A DNA stretch of 27,633 nucleotides, taken from the NCBI GenBank assembly GCA_030612965.1, contig JAUWMW010000005.1, positions 1-27,633 of the forward strand. Direction: 5' to 3'. The notes beneath the pieces are model-generated. The model saw only the letters and a list, made by a program, of their open reading frames with translations. It was not told the origin of the DNA and made no database searches. How positions within the stretch are numbered: position 1 is the first letter of the stretch; each line of letters opens with the position of its first letter. Origin of the DNA: a bacterium. Lineage in GTDB: Bacteria > Zixibacteria > MSB-5A5 > GN15 > FEB-12. This document shows, piece by piece, positions 1 to 7,909 of this stretch. The position numbers and the translations under genes are program-made.

Positions 1-1695
1 ATCCAGGCGCTGTCAAAACGCATGTTAGAATGCGCCAGCAGTGGTGTGCCTCGAGCACAGTTCCTCAAGGAAGTATCTCAAATGCTGATTGATCATGTCG
101 GTTGCGACGCCGTGAGGTTAGTTCTCAGGGATCACGACCGACGCTACCGATCTGAACTCACTTCCGATACAAGCCTGCCCTTCCGCTTTGAGGGGACACC
201 TGGTTTTCAGGATGGCGGTACGGAGCTCCTTTGGAGTTCAGGAGATAACGACTCTCTGGAGCAGTTGTGTCGTGACATATTGGATCGACGTATAGATCCA
301 TCGGAGCCATGGTTTACCGACCACGGCAGCATGTGGACGGGCAACATCAACTCCGTTCCGATTGCCGGTTTGCGCCAGGTAAGTACGAACAAAGGGTTGG
401 GGATACGAATTGACGAGGATTGCACTTCTGTCGCTTTGATGCATTTCGAGGCGGGTCGGGAATATGTCGGCCTGGTACAGTTAGCATCAAAGGCAGAGGA
501 CTTCTTCAGGCGGCGGGAGATCGAATCTTATGAACGTCTGACTCAGGCTATTGGACTGGCCCTGAGTCATCGGCGACTGCAAGTGGCGTTGCGCGAGCGG
601 GTCAAGGAGTTGACCTGTCTTTACGGTATCGCCAAGCTGGTCGGGCGACCGGGGATTTCTCTGGAGGAACTGTTACAAGATGCAGTGGAGTTGCTTCCAC
701 CGGCCTGGCTTTATCCTGATGTCGCCTCGGCCAGGATTGTTCTGGATGATAGCACCTTTTTGACCGGTGGTTCCATGAAACCGGTTCAGAGTATGAATGC
801 CGATATCATAGTGGACGGAGAAAGGCGCGGTCTTGTCGAGGTTGGCTATGCCTGGGAGAAACCGCAGCTCGACGAAGGGCCGTTCCTGAATGAAGAGCGC
901 AACCTAATTGACGCTGTCGCCCATGATATCTCGATCATAGTTGAACAGCGCCGGGCCGAAGAAGACAAATTGAGGCTACAGGAGCAGTTGCGGCATTCCG
1001 ACCGACTGGCAACGATCGGCCAGCTTGGAGCCGGACTGGCCCATGAGTTGAACGAACCTCTGGCCGGTATTCTGGGTTTTGCCCAACTGGTAACCAAGGA
1101 TCAGAGTTTGTCCGACCAATCCCGCCAGGATATCGAAAAGATTATTGCATCGGCTTTACATGCTCGCGAGGTAATAGCAAAACTTTTGGTTTTTGCCAGA
1201 GAGACAACTCCGGAGAAAACCCGTATAGATCTCAATTCTCTGGTTAAAGACGAACTGCGCTTTCTGGAGTCCAGATGTGCCAGTGGGGGCATCGACATGT
1301 TGTACAATCTCTCCGAAGATCTGCCGTTGATTACTGCCGATCGCGCCCAGTTGCTTCAGGTGTTGACTAACCTCGTTGTCAATTCGATTCAAGCAATGCC
1401 GGAAGGTGGTCGCCTTACAATCAGCACCAGCCATGATGATGGTCATGTGCTGCTGGTTGTTGGGGACACCGGCATCGGCATGAGCAAGAAGGTGATGGAG
1501 AAGATATTCAATCCCTTTTTCACCACAAAGGACATTGACCAGGGAACGGGATTGGGTCTGTCCGTTGTTCATGGCATAGTTACTTCTCACAGCGGAACCA
1601 TTGACGTCGAAAGCGAATTGGGTCGGAGCACAAAGTTCACCGTGCGGCTACCTGTGGACGCATCGGCGAACAAGGGAGAAGAAAGTGATGGCTAA
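1..1695 (+). CDS. Sensor histidine kinase with GAF-type sensory domains (5' end outside window)
   Basis: Cytoplasmic sensor kinase, the likely partner of the NtrC-type regulator that overlaps its 3' end by 8 bases. The frame is open from base 1 and the first visible ATG (base 22) lies inside what looks like a GAF domain, so the true start is probably upstream. Numbering from that ATG: GAF-like region about 1-185; a second sensory domain about 190-315 (ERVKELTCLYGI... YPDV... DEGPFLNEE) that recurs in the ATP-grasp gene at 10489; a short coiled linker; HisKA with phospho-acceptor His341 in GLAHELNEPLAG; and a HATPase domain with N-box NLVVNSIQAMPEGG, G1 DTGIGM and G2 GTGLGLSV. No transmembrane segment is visible, so it should sense an internal signal, perhaps redox or metabolic (inference). 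It ends just after the catalytic domain with no receiver domain attached. Confidence 0.93.
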   Translation: MQALSKRMLECASSGVPRAQFLKEVSQMLIDHVGCDAVRLVLRDHDRRYRSELTSDTSLPFRFEGTPGFQDGGTELLWSSGDNDSLEQLCRDILDRRIDPSEPWFTDHGSMWTGNINSVPIAGLRQVSTNKGLGIRIDEDCTSVALMHFEAGREYVGLVQLASKAEDFFRRREIESYERLTQAIGLALSHRRLQVALRERVKELTCLYGIAKLVGRPGISLEELLQDAVELLPPAWLYPDVASARIVLDDSTFLTGGSMKPVQSMNADIIVDGERRGLVEVGYAWEKPQLDEGPFLNEERNLIDAVAHDISIIVEQRRAEEDKLRLQEQLRHSDRLATIGQLGAGLAHELNEPLAGILGFAQLVTKDQSLSDQSRQDIEKIIASALHAREVIAKLLVFARETTPEKTRIDLNSLVKDELRFLESRCASGGIDMLYNLSEDLPLITADRAQLLQVLTNLVVNSIQAMPEGGRLTISTSHDDGHVLLVVGDTGIGMSKKVMEKIFNPFFTTKDIDQGTGLGLSVVHGIVTSHSGTIDVESELGRSTKFTVRLPVDASANKGEESDG

Positions 1696-3034
1696 GCCCA
1701 GGACGAAGCATCGTATTCTGGTTGTGGATGATGCCTTGGAGACACTGGAAGTACTCCAAAGAAACCTGGCCTCACAAGGTTACCAGGTGTACACGGCGCC
1801 CGGAGTGAACGAAGCGCTCCAGGTTCTCGACACGGTGGCTGTTGATCTCATCATAACGGACTACAAAATGCCTCAGGTCAACGGCCTTGATCTGGTCAGA
1901 CATGTCCGCGAGAACCTCATGGACATTGAGGTTATGATGATTACCGGTTATGCCTCGATCGGCGGAGCGGTTGAGGCGGTCAAGTATGGGGCCGAGGATT
2001 ACCTGGCCAAACCATTCACTGACGAGGAGCTTTTCAGCGCGGTGGAGCGCGCTCTGGAGAAACTCCATGCCCGGCGGGTGGCTTGGGTCGGGGCTGACAA
2101 AGAGAGTTCGGAGTCGTACGGTATCCTGGGCGAGTCAGGGGTGGTGCGCAAGGTATTCAGCGCTATCAGCAAGGCGGCCAAAACACCCGCGACTGTTCTC
2201 ATAACAGGTGAAAGCGGAACCGGAAAAGAACTTGTAGCGCGAGCTATTCACTATAGTAGTGCGCGCGCCTCGGCTCCATTTGTTCCGGTTAATTGCGGCG
2301 GCATCCCTGAAGGTTTGCTGGAAAGCGAACTGTTCGGGCATGTGAAGGGCGCTTTCACGGGAGCCACTGAAACCCGCGCCGGCTTTTTTCAGACCGCCGA
2401 CGGTGGCACCATCTTTCTCGATGAAATCAGCGAAACCAGTCTCGCTATGCAGGTCAAGCTTCTCAGGGTGCTGCAGGAGAAGGAAGTCTGCATGGTCGGC
2501 GATGCTCGTTCGCGAAAGGTCGACGCGCGCATCCTGGCCGCTACCAATAAGGATCTCCGCAGCTTAATGGACAAAGAGCTTTTTCGTGAGGACCTCTATT
2601 TCCGCCTCAGTGTCATCACCGTTGATGTTCCCCCCCTGCGCGAGCGAGGGGACGACATCCTGCTCCTGGCTCACGATTTCGCTGCGAAATTCGCTAAAGA
2701 ATTGGACAAACCGCCGGTCAGGTTTTCCGATGACGCCCTGAGAACCCTGAAGGGCTACTACTGGCCCGGCAATGTAAGGGAATTGGAAAACGTCGTCCAG
2801 AGACTGGTGGTGATGACCGACGCCGAAGTTATCGCAGCGTCCGACCTGCCGGAGTTGATGCGTTTCTCCGCCTTGCGGCACACCGGTTTGCATCGCTCCC
2901 TTAACGAAGTGGAAAAAGAGCACATCCGCAACGTACTGGCCGCTGTTAACGGCAACAAAACGCGAGCGGCCGAGATACTTGGCATCGACCGCAAAACCCT
3001 CAGAGAAAAGCTGAAAGACAATAAACCCTTCTGA
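1688..3034 (+). CDS. NtrC-family sigma-54-dependent response regulator
   Basis: Two-component activator of sigma-54 RNA polymerase. The ATG at 1688 (MAKPRTKHR) is chosen because GGGAGAAG lies just upstream and the receiver domain begins at once; an earlier in-frame start at 1601 would add 29 residues read through the kinase gene. Receiver domain about 8-125, with phospho-acceptor Asp58 in IITDYKMP. AAA+ domain about 150-380: Walker A GESGTGKE (about 174), an intact GAFTGA loop (221-226) that contacts sigma-54, and Walker B GTIFLDEI (about 240). The C-terminal Fis-type helix-turn-helix reads NGNKTRAAEILGIDRKTLRE. All parts needed for activation are present and the length (448 aa) is normal for the family. 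The overlap with the kinase gene suggests translational coupling. Its likely target is the -24/-12 promoter about 220 bases downstream of its stop codon (inference). Confidence 0.95.
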   Translation: MAKPRTKHRILVVDDALETLEVLQRNLASQGYQVYTAPGVNEALQVLDTVAVDLIITDYKMPQVNGLDLVRHVRENLMDIEVMMITGYASIGGAVEAVKYGAEDYLAKPFTDEELFSAVERALEKLHARRVAWVGADKESSESYGILGESGVVRKVFSAISKAAKTPATVLITGESGTGKELVARAIHYSSARASAPFVPVNCGGIPEGLLESELFGHVKGAFTGATETRAGFFQTADGGTIFLDEISETSLAMQVKLLRVLQEKEVCMVGDARSRKVDARILAATNKDLRSLMDKELFREDLYFRLSVITVDVPPLRERGDDILLLAHDFAAKFAKELDKPPVRFSDDALRTLKGYYWPGNVRELENVVQRLVVMTDAEVIAASDLPELMRFSALRHTGLHRSLNEVEKEHIRNVLAAVNGNKTRAAEILGIDRKTLREKLKDNKPF

Positions 3035-3046
3035 ATCCGAACGGTT

Positions 3047-3071
3047 CCACCGGGGAATTTCTCCCCGGTGG
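3047..3071 (+). terminator. GC-rich hairpin after the two-component pair
   Basis: A perfect 10-bp stem (CCACCGGGGA / TCCCCGGTGG) with a 5-base loop starts 13 bases after the regulator stop codon. It fits an end-of-operon structure, but only a weak T-rich stretch follows, so it may be a leaky or factor-assisted terminator. Confidence 0.6.
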
Positions 3072-3109
3072 TTCGTATCTCCCCGTTTATGGCTACTTGT
3101 TATAGAGAA

Positions 3110-3124
3110 GATTGAGACGCAATC
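3110..3124. promoter_or_regulatory. Candidate upstream activator site 1 (ATTG-N5-CAAT)
   Basis: Inverted repeat GATTG-AGACG-CAATC. It shares arm core and spacer length with the repeat at 3169-3183 and is centred about 159 bases upstream of the start site predicted from the -24/-12 promoter. That distance is typical of enhancer sites for NtrC-type activators. Assigning it to the adjacent regulator is inference. Confidence 0.5.
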
Positions 3125-3168
3125 GTCCTGTCCGGCGATTTCCTCCAACTAAACTCCCCATCGCATCG

Positions 3169-3183
3169 CATTGCAATACAATG
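3169..3183. promoter_or_regulatory. Candidate upstream activator site 2 (ATTG-N5-CAAT)
   Basis: Inverted repeat CATTG-CAATA-CAATG, the second copy of the ATTG-N5-CAAT pattern. Its centre is 59 bases from that of site 1 and about 100 bases upstream of the predicted transcription start. Two copies with equal spacing between a sigma-54 activator gene and a sigma-54-type promoter are the basis for the call. Confidence 0.5.
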
Positions 3184-3249
3184 AGATAGTCTCCGGGGCT
3201 GCCCATCTCACTCGCTCACCTTAGTCGCTCAAACTCGCAACGCTTACAT

Positions 3250-3265
3250 CGGCACACCGGTTGCT
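3250..3265 (+). promoter_or_regulatory. Sigma-54 (-24/-12) promoter of the iron-sulfur flavoprotein operon
   Basis: CGGCACACCGGTTGCT matches the sigma-54 consensus TGGCAC-N5-TTGCW except for the first base. The GG and GC elements have the required 12-base register. Transcription should start near 3276, leaving a leader of about 185 bases before the first gene at 3461. A gene for a complete GAFTGA-type activator lies immediately upstream. The rest of 3072-3460 holds no convincing gene. Confidence 0.72.
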
Positions 3266-3460
3266 GATGATGCCGAGTGTGAGTGCCAGGGTCGACGCAT
3301 TCGGCACCACCTGTAGGAGATAAAGACAGGTTGGAATTCTTGAGGATGAGCAGACGTCAACAGCTTCTAAACAGACTGACAGGAAGAAGCACGGACCACA
3401 TGTTCTTTGTGTCAGGATTGCGATGAACGAGAGTATCTGCAGTCAAAGGAGGTAGCAAGA

Positions 3461-3793
3461 ATGCCGGACGTAAGAGTGAAAGAAGCCGGGCCGAAGGAGA
3501 AATTCGTAATGTCAAGTTCTTCTAAGTTTGTCGGACTTTGTGCAACGTGCAATAATGCCGCGGACTGTGTCTACCGGAAACGTCGCGGGACAGATGCGAC
3601 ATTCTGCGAGATGTTCGACGGTTATGCGCGTCCAAATGGCGGCAACGGCAAAAGTATGGCTACTATAGCGACGACACTGGGAACCGCGAAGTCCACTGAA
3701 TTCAAAGGCCTGTGTGTGAATTGTGAAGACCGTGATACCTGCAAACTTCCCAAGCCGGAAGGTGGTGTCTGGCATTGTGAGGAATACAAATAG
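3461..3793 (+). CDS. Small protein with two tandem four-cysteine motifs
   Basis: First gene after the sigma-54 promoter; 110 residues. The ATG at 3461 is chosen because a perfect Shine-Dalgarno sequence AAAGGAGGT (3445-3453) sits 7 bases ahead; a longer TTG-start reading from 3407 is less likely. It holds two copies of a motif: FVGLCATC with Cys27-30-36-49, and FKGLCVNC with Cys85-88-94-106. That is C-x2-C-x5-C-x11/12-C in each, joined by a Gly/Ser/Thr-rich linker. Each unit could bind one zinc ion or a small iron-sulfur cluster. I do not recognise a named family. Its place at the head of an NADH/flavin/iron-sulfur operon suggests a small electron carrier, an assembly factor or a structural subunit. 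No signal peptide or membrane segment is visible. Confidence 0.85.
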   Translation: MPDVRVKEAGPKEKFVMSSSSKFVGLCATCNNAADCVYRKRRGTDATFCEMFDGYARPNGGNGKSMATIATTLGTAKSTEFKGLCVNCEDRDTCKLPKPEGGVWHCEEYK

Positions 3794-3815
3794 CGCCTGC
3801 TGATGAAAGGGAGAA

Positions 3816-4667
3816 ATGGCATCTGAGGAAATTTCGACGATTGTAGAAAAGGTCGGCTCCAGTAAGGGAGGGCTTATCTCTATTCTGGAGGAGATACAGG
3901 CCAAGTACAGTTATCTGCCCGAGGACGCTCTGCGAGCCGTTGCAGAAGAGACCGGTCGCTCACTCATCGACATATACGGTGTGGCGACCTTCTACCGAGC
4001 GTTCAGTCTCAAACCCCGAGGAAAGCATCTCATCTCTGTTTGTCTGGGGACGGCCTGCCACGTTCGGGGTGGACCGGCCATTGCGGAGGAGATCGAACGG
4101 CAGTTGGGAATCAAAGGCGGTGAGACAACTTCAGACAATGAGTTCACACTGGAAACAGTCAACTGTCTGGGGGCCTGTGCCCTTGGTCCGGTGGTTGTTG
4201 CCGACGGGCACTACTTCTCCAAAATGAAAATCTCGATGGTCAAGGAGATACTTGATAAGGTACGCATCGGTCTGGATCGGGTTGAAATCGATACTGATCA
4301 GCGCGTGTTTCCGCTTGAGGTCAGTTGCGCTCGGTGCAACCACAGCCTGTTGGACCCGCGGAACGTGATTGACGGCCACCCGTCCATTCGCATAACGGTG
4401 TCTTTCGGCAACAAGCATGGTTGGTTCTGCCTGTCGAGTCTGTATGGAAGCTACGAAGTGTCCTCGGAGTATGATATACCCACCGACACCATCGTTAACG
4501 TGTTTTGCCCTCATTGCCACGCTGAACTGATCGGTGGCGCCAAATGTGGTGAGTGCGGCGCGCCAATGGTGCCGATGATCGTCCGCGGTGGTGGTGTGGT
4601 CCAGATTTGCTCTCGTCGTGGCTGTAAGGGCCACTTGTTGGATCTGGGTGGCGCCGCATCGGAATAA
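3816..4667 (+). CDS. NuoE/HoxE-like [2Fe-2S] subunit with zinc-ribbon-like C-terminal tail
   Basis: Thioredoxin-fold [2Fe-2S] subunit of NADH-oxidising complexes (NuoE, HoxE, HndA, HydC group), which normally passes electrons with its NuoF partner. The start follows AAAGGGAG. Residues about 1-155 are the NuoE domain: the four cluster cysteines are Cys76 and Cys81 (CLGTACHVRGG) and Cys117 and Cys121 (NCLGACALGP), with the family signature YGVATFYRAFS before them. Residues about 165-283 are an extension not found in standard NuoE (usually about 160 aa). It has cysteine pairs 171/174, 231/234, 244/247 and 265/270, resembling two zinc-ribbon or rubredoxin-like knuckles. Their role is unknown; docking or an extra metal site is possible. 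The gene lies 22 bases after the small Cys protein and 44 bases before the NuoF-type gene. Confidence 0.92.
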   Translation: MASEEISTIVEKVGSSKGGLISILEEIQAKYSYLPEDALRAVAEETGRSLIDIYGVATFYRAFSLKPRGKHLISVCLGTACHVRGGPAIAEEIERQLGIKGGETTSDNEFTLETVNCLGACALGPVVVADGHYFSKMKISMVKEILDKVRIGLDRVEIDTDQRVFPLEVSCARCNHSLLDPRNVIDGHPSIRITVSFGNKHGWFCLSSLYGSYEVSSEYDIPTDTIVNVFCPHCHAELIGGAKCGECGAPMVPMIVRGGGVVQICSRRGCKGHLLDLGGAASE

Positions 4668-4711
4668 CGCTTGGACCCAATCCGTCACGAGGTATGAGGA
4701 GAGATCGATAA

Positions 4712-7700
4712 ATGAGAAAGCTTGCGTCAGTAGAGGGACTCGGCGACTTCCGCCGCCGGGTTCTTGCAGAAAAGGACGTTGTATATGATCGGCCGACGCT
4801 GGTGGTATGCGCCGGGACAGGAGGGCAGGCAAGCGGCGCCAACGATGTCATCAGGGTCATCAAACGATATGTTCTTAACCGAAGCATGCAGGAGAAAGTC
4901 GCGCTCAGGATTACCGGTTGCCAGGGTTTCTGTGAGATGGACCCGTTCATCCTGGTTGAACCCGGCCGTCATTTATATCCCAGACTCAAGATGGAAGATG
5001 TCCCGAGAGTTATCGAGGCCGCTGTGGGCGGTTACGTAGATGAAGGGTTGATTTACAAGGAACCGCGTACAGAAAAACATTATCACGACCAATTGGACAT
5101 CCCGTTCTTCAAAAAGCAAACGCGCACTATTCTCGGCTATAACCAGAACCTGGATCCAATAAGAATTCTCAACTACATCGAACTGGGTGGATATGCGGCG
5201 GCGGAGAAAGTTTTGTCCAATCCCGATCCGGAGTGGATCATCCGAGAGGTTCAGAAGGCCGGCATAAGGGGCCGGGGCGGAGCGGGCTTCCCGACCGGCA
5301 AGAAATGGGAACTGGCGAGAGCTTCCGGCAACGGCCGGGGACAGAAATACATTATCTGCAACGCCGACGAAGGCGACCCCGGCGCTTACATGGATCGCAG
5401 TCTCCTTGAGGGTAACCCGCATGCCATTATCGAAGGAATGCTTATTGCCGGTATTGCTATCGGCGCTACCGAGGGCATAGTATACGTACGCAGCGAGTAC
5501 CCGTTGGCTATCAAGCACACTCTGATCGCCCTGCGTCAGGCGCGCGATGCCGGTCTCCTGGGAAAGAATATCCTCGGTACCAGTATTGATTTTGATATCG
5601 AGATCGTCCGCGGCGCCGGCGCTTTTGTTTGCGGTGAGGAGACGGCACTGATCAGATCCATAGAAGGATTCATAGGAGAACCCCGTCAGCGACCGCCATA
5701 CCCTATCGAGAAGGGTCTCTGGGGGTGTCCCACTTGCATCAACAACGTGGAAACACTGGCCAACATCCACGTGATCGTCGACCACGGCGCCGAAGCATAC
5801 GCCAAAGTGGGGGTGCCGGGTAATACCGGAACAAAGATTTTCTCTTTGGTAGGGAAAATCAAAAACACCGGTCTTGTCGAAGTCCCGTTGGGTATGAAAC
5901 TCAGCGAGGTAGTATACGACATCGGCGGCGGCCCGGTCGGCAATGCGAAGATCAAGGCGGTGCAGACAGGCGGACCATCCGGTGGCTGCATCCCCGCCAA
6001 TATGTTCGATATCTCCATTGATTACGAAAGCCTTGCCAAGGTTGGATCGATGATGGGCTCCGGCGGCATGATTGTCGTAGATGACAACACCTGCATGGTT
6101 GACTTCGCCAAGTATTTCATGTCCTTCCTCAAAGACGAGTCGTGTGGCAAGTGTTTCACCTGTCGGAAGGGCACGCAGCGCATGCACGAAATCCTCGACG
6201 ACATTTGCAAAGGCAAAGCGACCTTTGAGGATCTCGACTTGCTTGAGGAGTTGGCGCATGTCGTGAAAGATACCACCATGTGCGGTCTGGGACAGACGGC
6301 GTCCAACCCGGTTCTCAGCACCCTGCGGTATTTTCGGGAAGAGTACGAGCGACACATCAGGGACAAAAGATGCGACGCCTTCGTCTGCAAGGAATTGGTG
6401 GGTGCTCCCTGCCAGTCCGCCTGTCCGCTCGGCACCGAGGCCTGGCGCTACGTGGCCCACATTGCGCGCGGCGAATACGATGAAGCTTACACCGTCATCC
6501 GCGACGCGAACCCTTTCCCGTCCGTGTGCGGCCGGGTTTGCCATCACCCCTGCGAAGAAAGATGTCGCGCCGGTACGAGTGGCGGCGACGCCATAGCTAT
6601 TCGGGCGCTCAAGCGCTTCATTACCGACCGCGTCGATCCTTCGCTATACAAACCGCAAAGAGTGGCGTGGACCGATGGCGAGCCTCCCCAGATAGCGGTA
6701 ATCGGCGCAGGTCCCGCTGGCATAACCACCGCCCATTATCTCTCCCTGCAGGGTTACAAAGTGACTATCTTTGAAGTCGAACCGGAGCCGGGCGGGATGC
6801 TTTACTGCGCGATTCCGACCTATCGTCTGCCGCATGAGATCATCAGGAATGAGATAAACGCCCTATTGGATGAAAACATCACCCTCAAATGCAACACCGC
6901 GCTGGGTCGTGACATTACGGTGGACGGCTTGTTTGAGGACGGTTACAAGGCGGTCCTGCTGGCCTTGGGCGCACACAAGAGTAAGCCGCTCAGTCTTGAG
7001 AACGAAGATGCGGACGGTGTCTATCCGTCAATTGAATTTCTCAAGGCCTTGAACATGAGAGGTGAGCATCTGGCTCGAGGTCGGGTTGGTGTTATCGGCG
7101 GTGGTAACTCCGCCATTGATGCTGCTCGGATGGCGTTGCGCCAGAAAAACGTCGACAGTGTCACCATCCTATACCGTCGAACACGCGAAGAGATGCCTGC
7201 CTTTGCCGAAGAGATTGAAGCTGCGGATCAGGAAGGGATCAAGATCGAGACCTTGGTTACTCCTACCAAAGTCATCGCCGAAGATGGACACTTATCCGGT
7301 CTCGAATGTGTCCGAAACGAGTTGGGCGATGTCGACTCCAGCGGTCGGCGACGACCGGTTCCAATAAGCGGCACCGAGCGTATCGTTGAGCTTGACACTC
7401 TGGTTGTGGCTATCGGCGAGGACTCGGGGATCGACGCTATTGGTCCTGCCCGTCTAAGCCGCATTGAGACGACTAGGTGGAACACGGTGAAAGCTGATCG
7501 AACCACCCTTCTTACTAATCGGCCGGGAGTATTTGCTGCCGGCGATGTCGTCACTGGTCCCAATACGGTGGTTGAAGCAATCGCCGCCGGTAAGCGAGCG
7601 GCGGTGATGATCGACCGGTTTGTACGCAACGAGGAGATGGTGCAGCCGGTTGAACCATGTTTGCCAAGGGTCTACGTCGAGCCGGCCAGGATGGACACAG

Positions 7701-7909
7701 AAGACGCGCAGCCGGCTGATCGCGTTGAAACCCCCCGCGCGCCGGCGGAATGGCGCACGCGCAACTTCTCCGAAGTGGAGGTGTCACTCTCTGTTGATGA
7801 GGCAACCCATGAGGCTTGTCGGTGCCTCCGGTGCGATCTGGAGTTCACCAAACCAAAAGAAGTTGAGACTGAAACCGAGGCCAAGGCTGTCGCGACTGGA
7901 GGAAAATGA
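4712..7909 (+). CDS. NuoF-GltD (NfnB-like) fusion flavoprotein, NAD(P)H oxidoreductase subunit
   Basis: A 1065-residue fusion of two flavin modules. Residues about 25-125: a thioredoxin-like domain with Cys33 and the pair GCQGFCEMDP; its CAGTGG segment lacks the second cysteine of the usual CxGTxC. About 140-545: a NuoF/HoxF/HydB core with GRGGAGFPTG (about 185) and NADEGDPGAYMDR (about 216) for FMN and NADH, and [4Fe-4S] ligands ESCGKCFTCRKG (about 476) plus CGLGQ (about 523). About 555-1030: a GltD/NfnB-type unit with an eight-Cys iron-sulfur region (CKELVGAPCQSAC, CGRVCHHPCEERC), FAD motif GAGPAG (about 662), NAD(P)H motif GGGNSAID (about 796) and the C-terminal FAD signature GVFAAGDV (about 939). 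Such a protein could join an NADH site and an NADPH site in one chain, as in Nfn and HydABC bifurcating enzymes (family knowledge; activity inferred). Its stop overlaps the next start as ATGA. Confidence 0.93.
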   Translation: MRKLASVEGLGDFRRRVLAEKDVVYDRPTLVVCAGTGGQASGANDVIRVIKRYVLNRSMQEKVALRITGCQGFCEMDPFILVEPGRHLYPRLKMEDVPRVIEAAVGGYVDEGLIYKEPRTEKHYHDQLDIPFFKKQTRTILGYNQNLDPIRILNYIELGGYAAAEKVLSNPDPEWIIREVQKAGIRGRGGAGFPTGKKWELARASGNGRGQKYIICNADEGDPGAYMDRSLLEGNPHAIIEGMLIAGIAIGATEGIVYVRSEYPLAIKHTLIALRQARDAGLLGKNILGTSIDFDIEIVRGAGAFVCGEETALIRSIEGFIGEPRQRPPYPIEKGLWGCPTCINNVETLANIHVIVDHGAEAYAKVGVPGNTGTKIFSLVGKIKNTGLVEVPLGMKLSEVVYDIGGGPVGNAKIKAVQTGGPSGGCIPANMFDISIDYESLAKVGSMMGSGGMIVVDDNTCMVDFAKYFMSFLKDESCGKCFTCRKGTQRMHEILDDICKGKATFEDLDLLEELAHVVKDTTMCGLGQTASNPVLSTLRYFREEYERHIRDKRCDAFVCKELVGAPCQSACPLGTEAWRYVAHIARGEYDEAYTVIRDANPFPSVCGRVCHHPCEERCRAGTSGGDAIAIRALKRFITDRVDPSLYKPQRVAWTDGEPPQIAVIGAGPAGITTAHYLSLQGYKVTIFEVEPEPGGMLYCAIPTYRLPHEIIRNEINALLDENITLKCNTALGRDITVDGLFEDGYKAVLLALGAHKSKPLSLENEDADGVYPSIEFLKALNMRGEHLARGRVGVIGGGNSAIDAARMALRQKNVDSVTILYRRTREEMPAFAEEIEAADQEGIKIETLVTPTKVIAEDGHLSGLECVRNELGDVDSSGRRRPVPISGTERIVELDTLVVAIGEDSGIDAIGPARLSRIETTRWNTVKADRTTLLTNRPGVFAAGDVVTGPNTVVEAIAAGKRAAVMIDRFVRNEEMVQPVEPCLPRVYVEPARMDTEDAQPADRVETPRAPAEWRTRNFSEVEVSLSVDEATHEACRCLRCDLEFTKPKEVETETEAKAVATGGK

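Noticed and set aside
3407..3460. TTG start giving an 18-residue longer form of the small Cys protein
   Set aside because: It lacks a ribosome site, whereas the ATG at 3461 has a perfect one at proper spacing.
4973..6547. 524-codon minus-strand open frame opposite the NuoF-GltD gene
   Set aside because: The plus strand encodes clear NuoF and GltD motifs over the same bases; the antisense reading has no recognisable domain or ribosome site.
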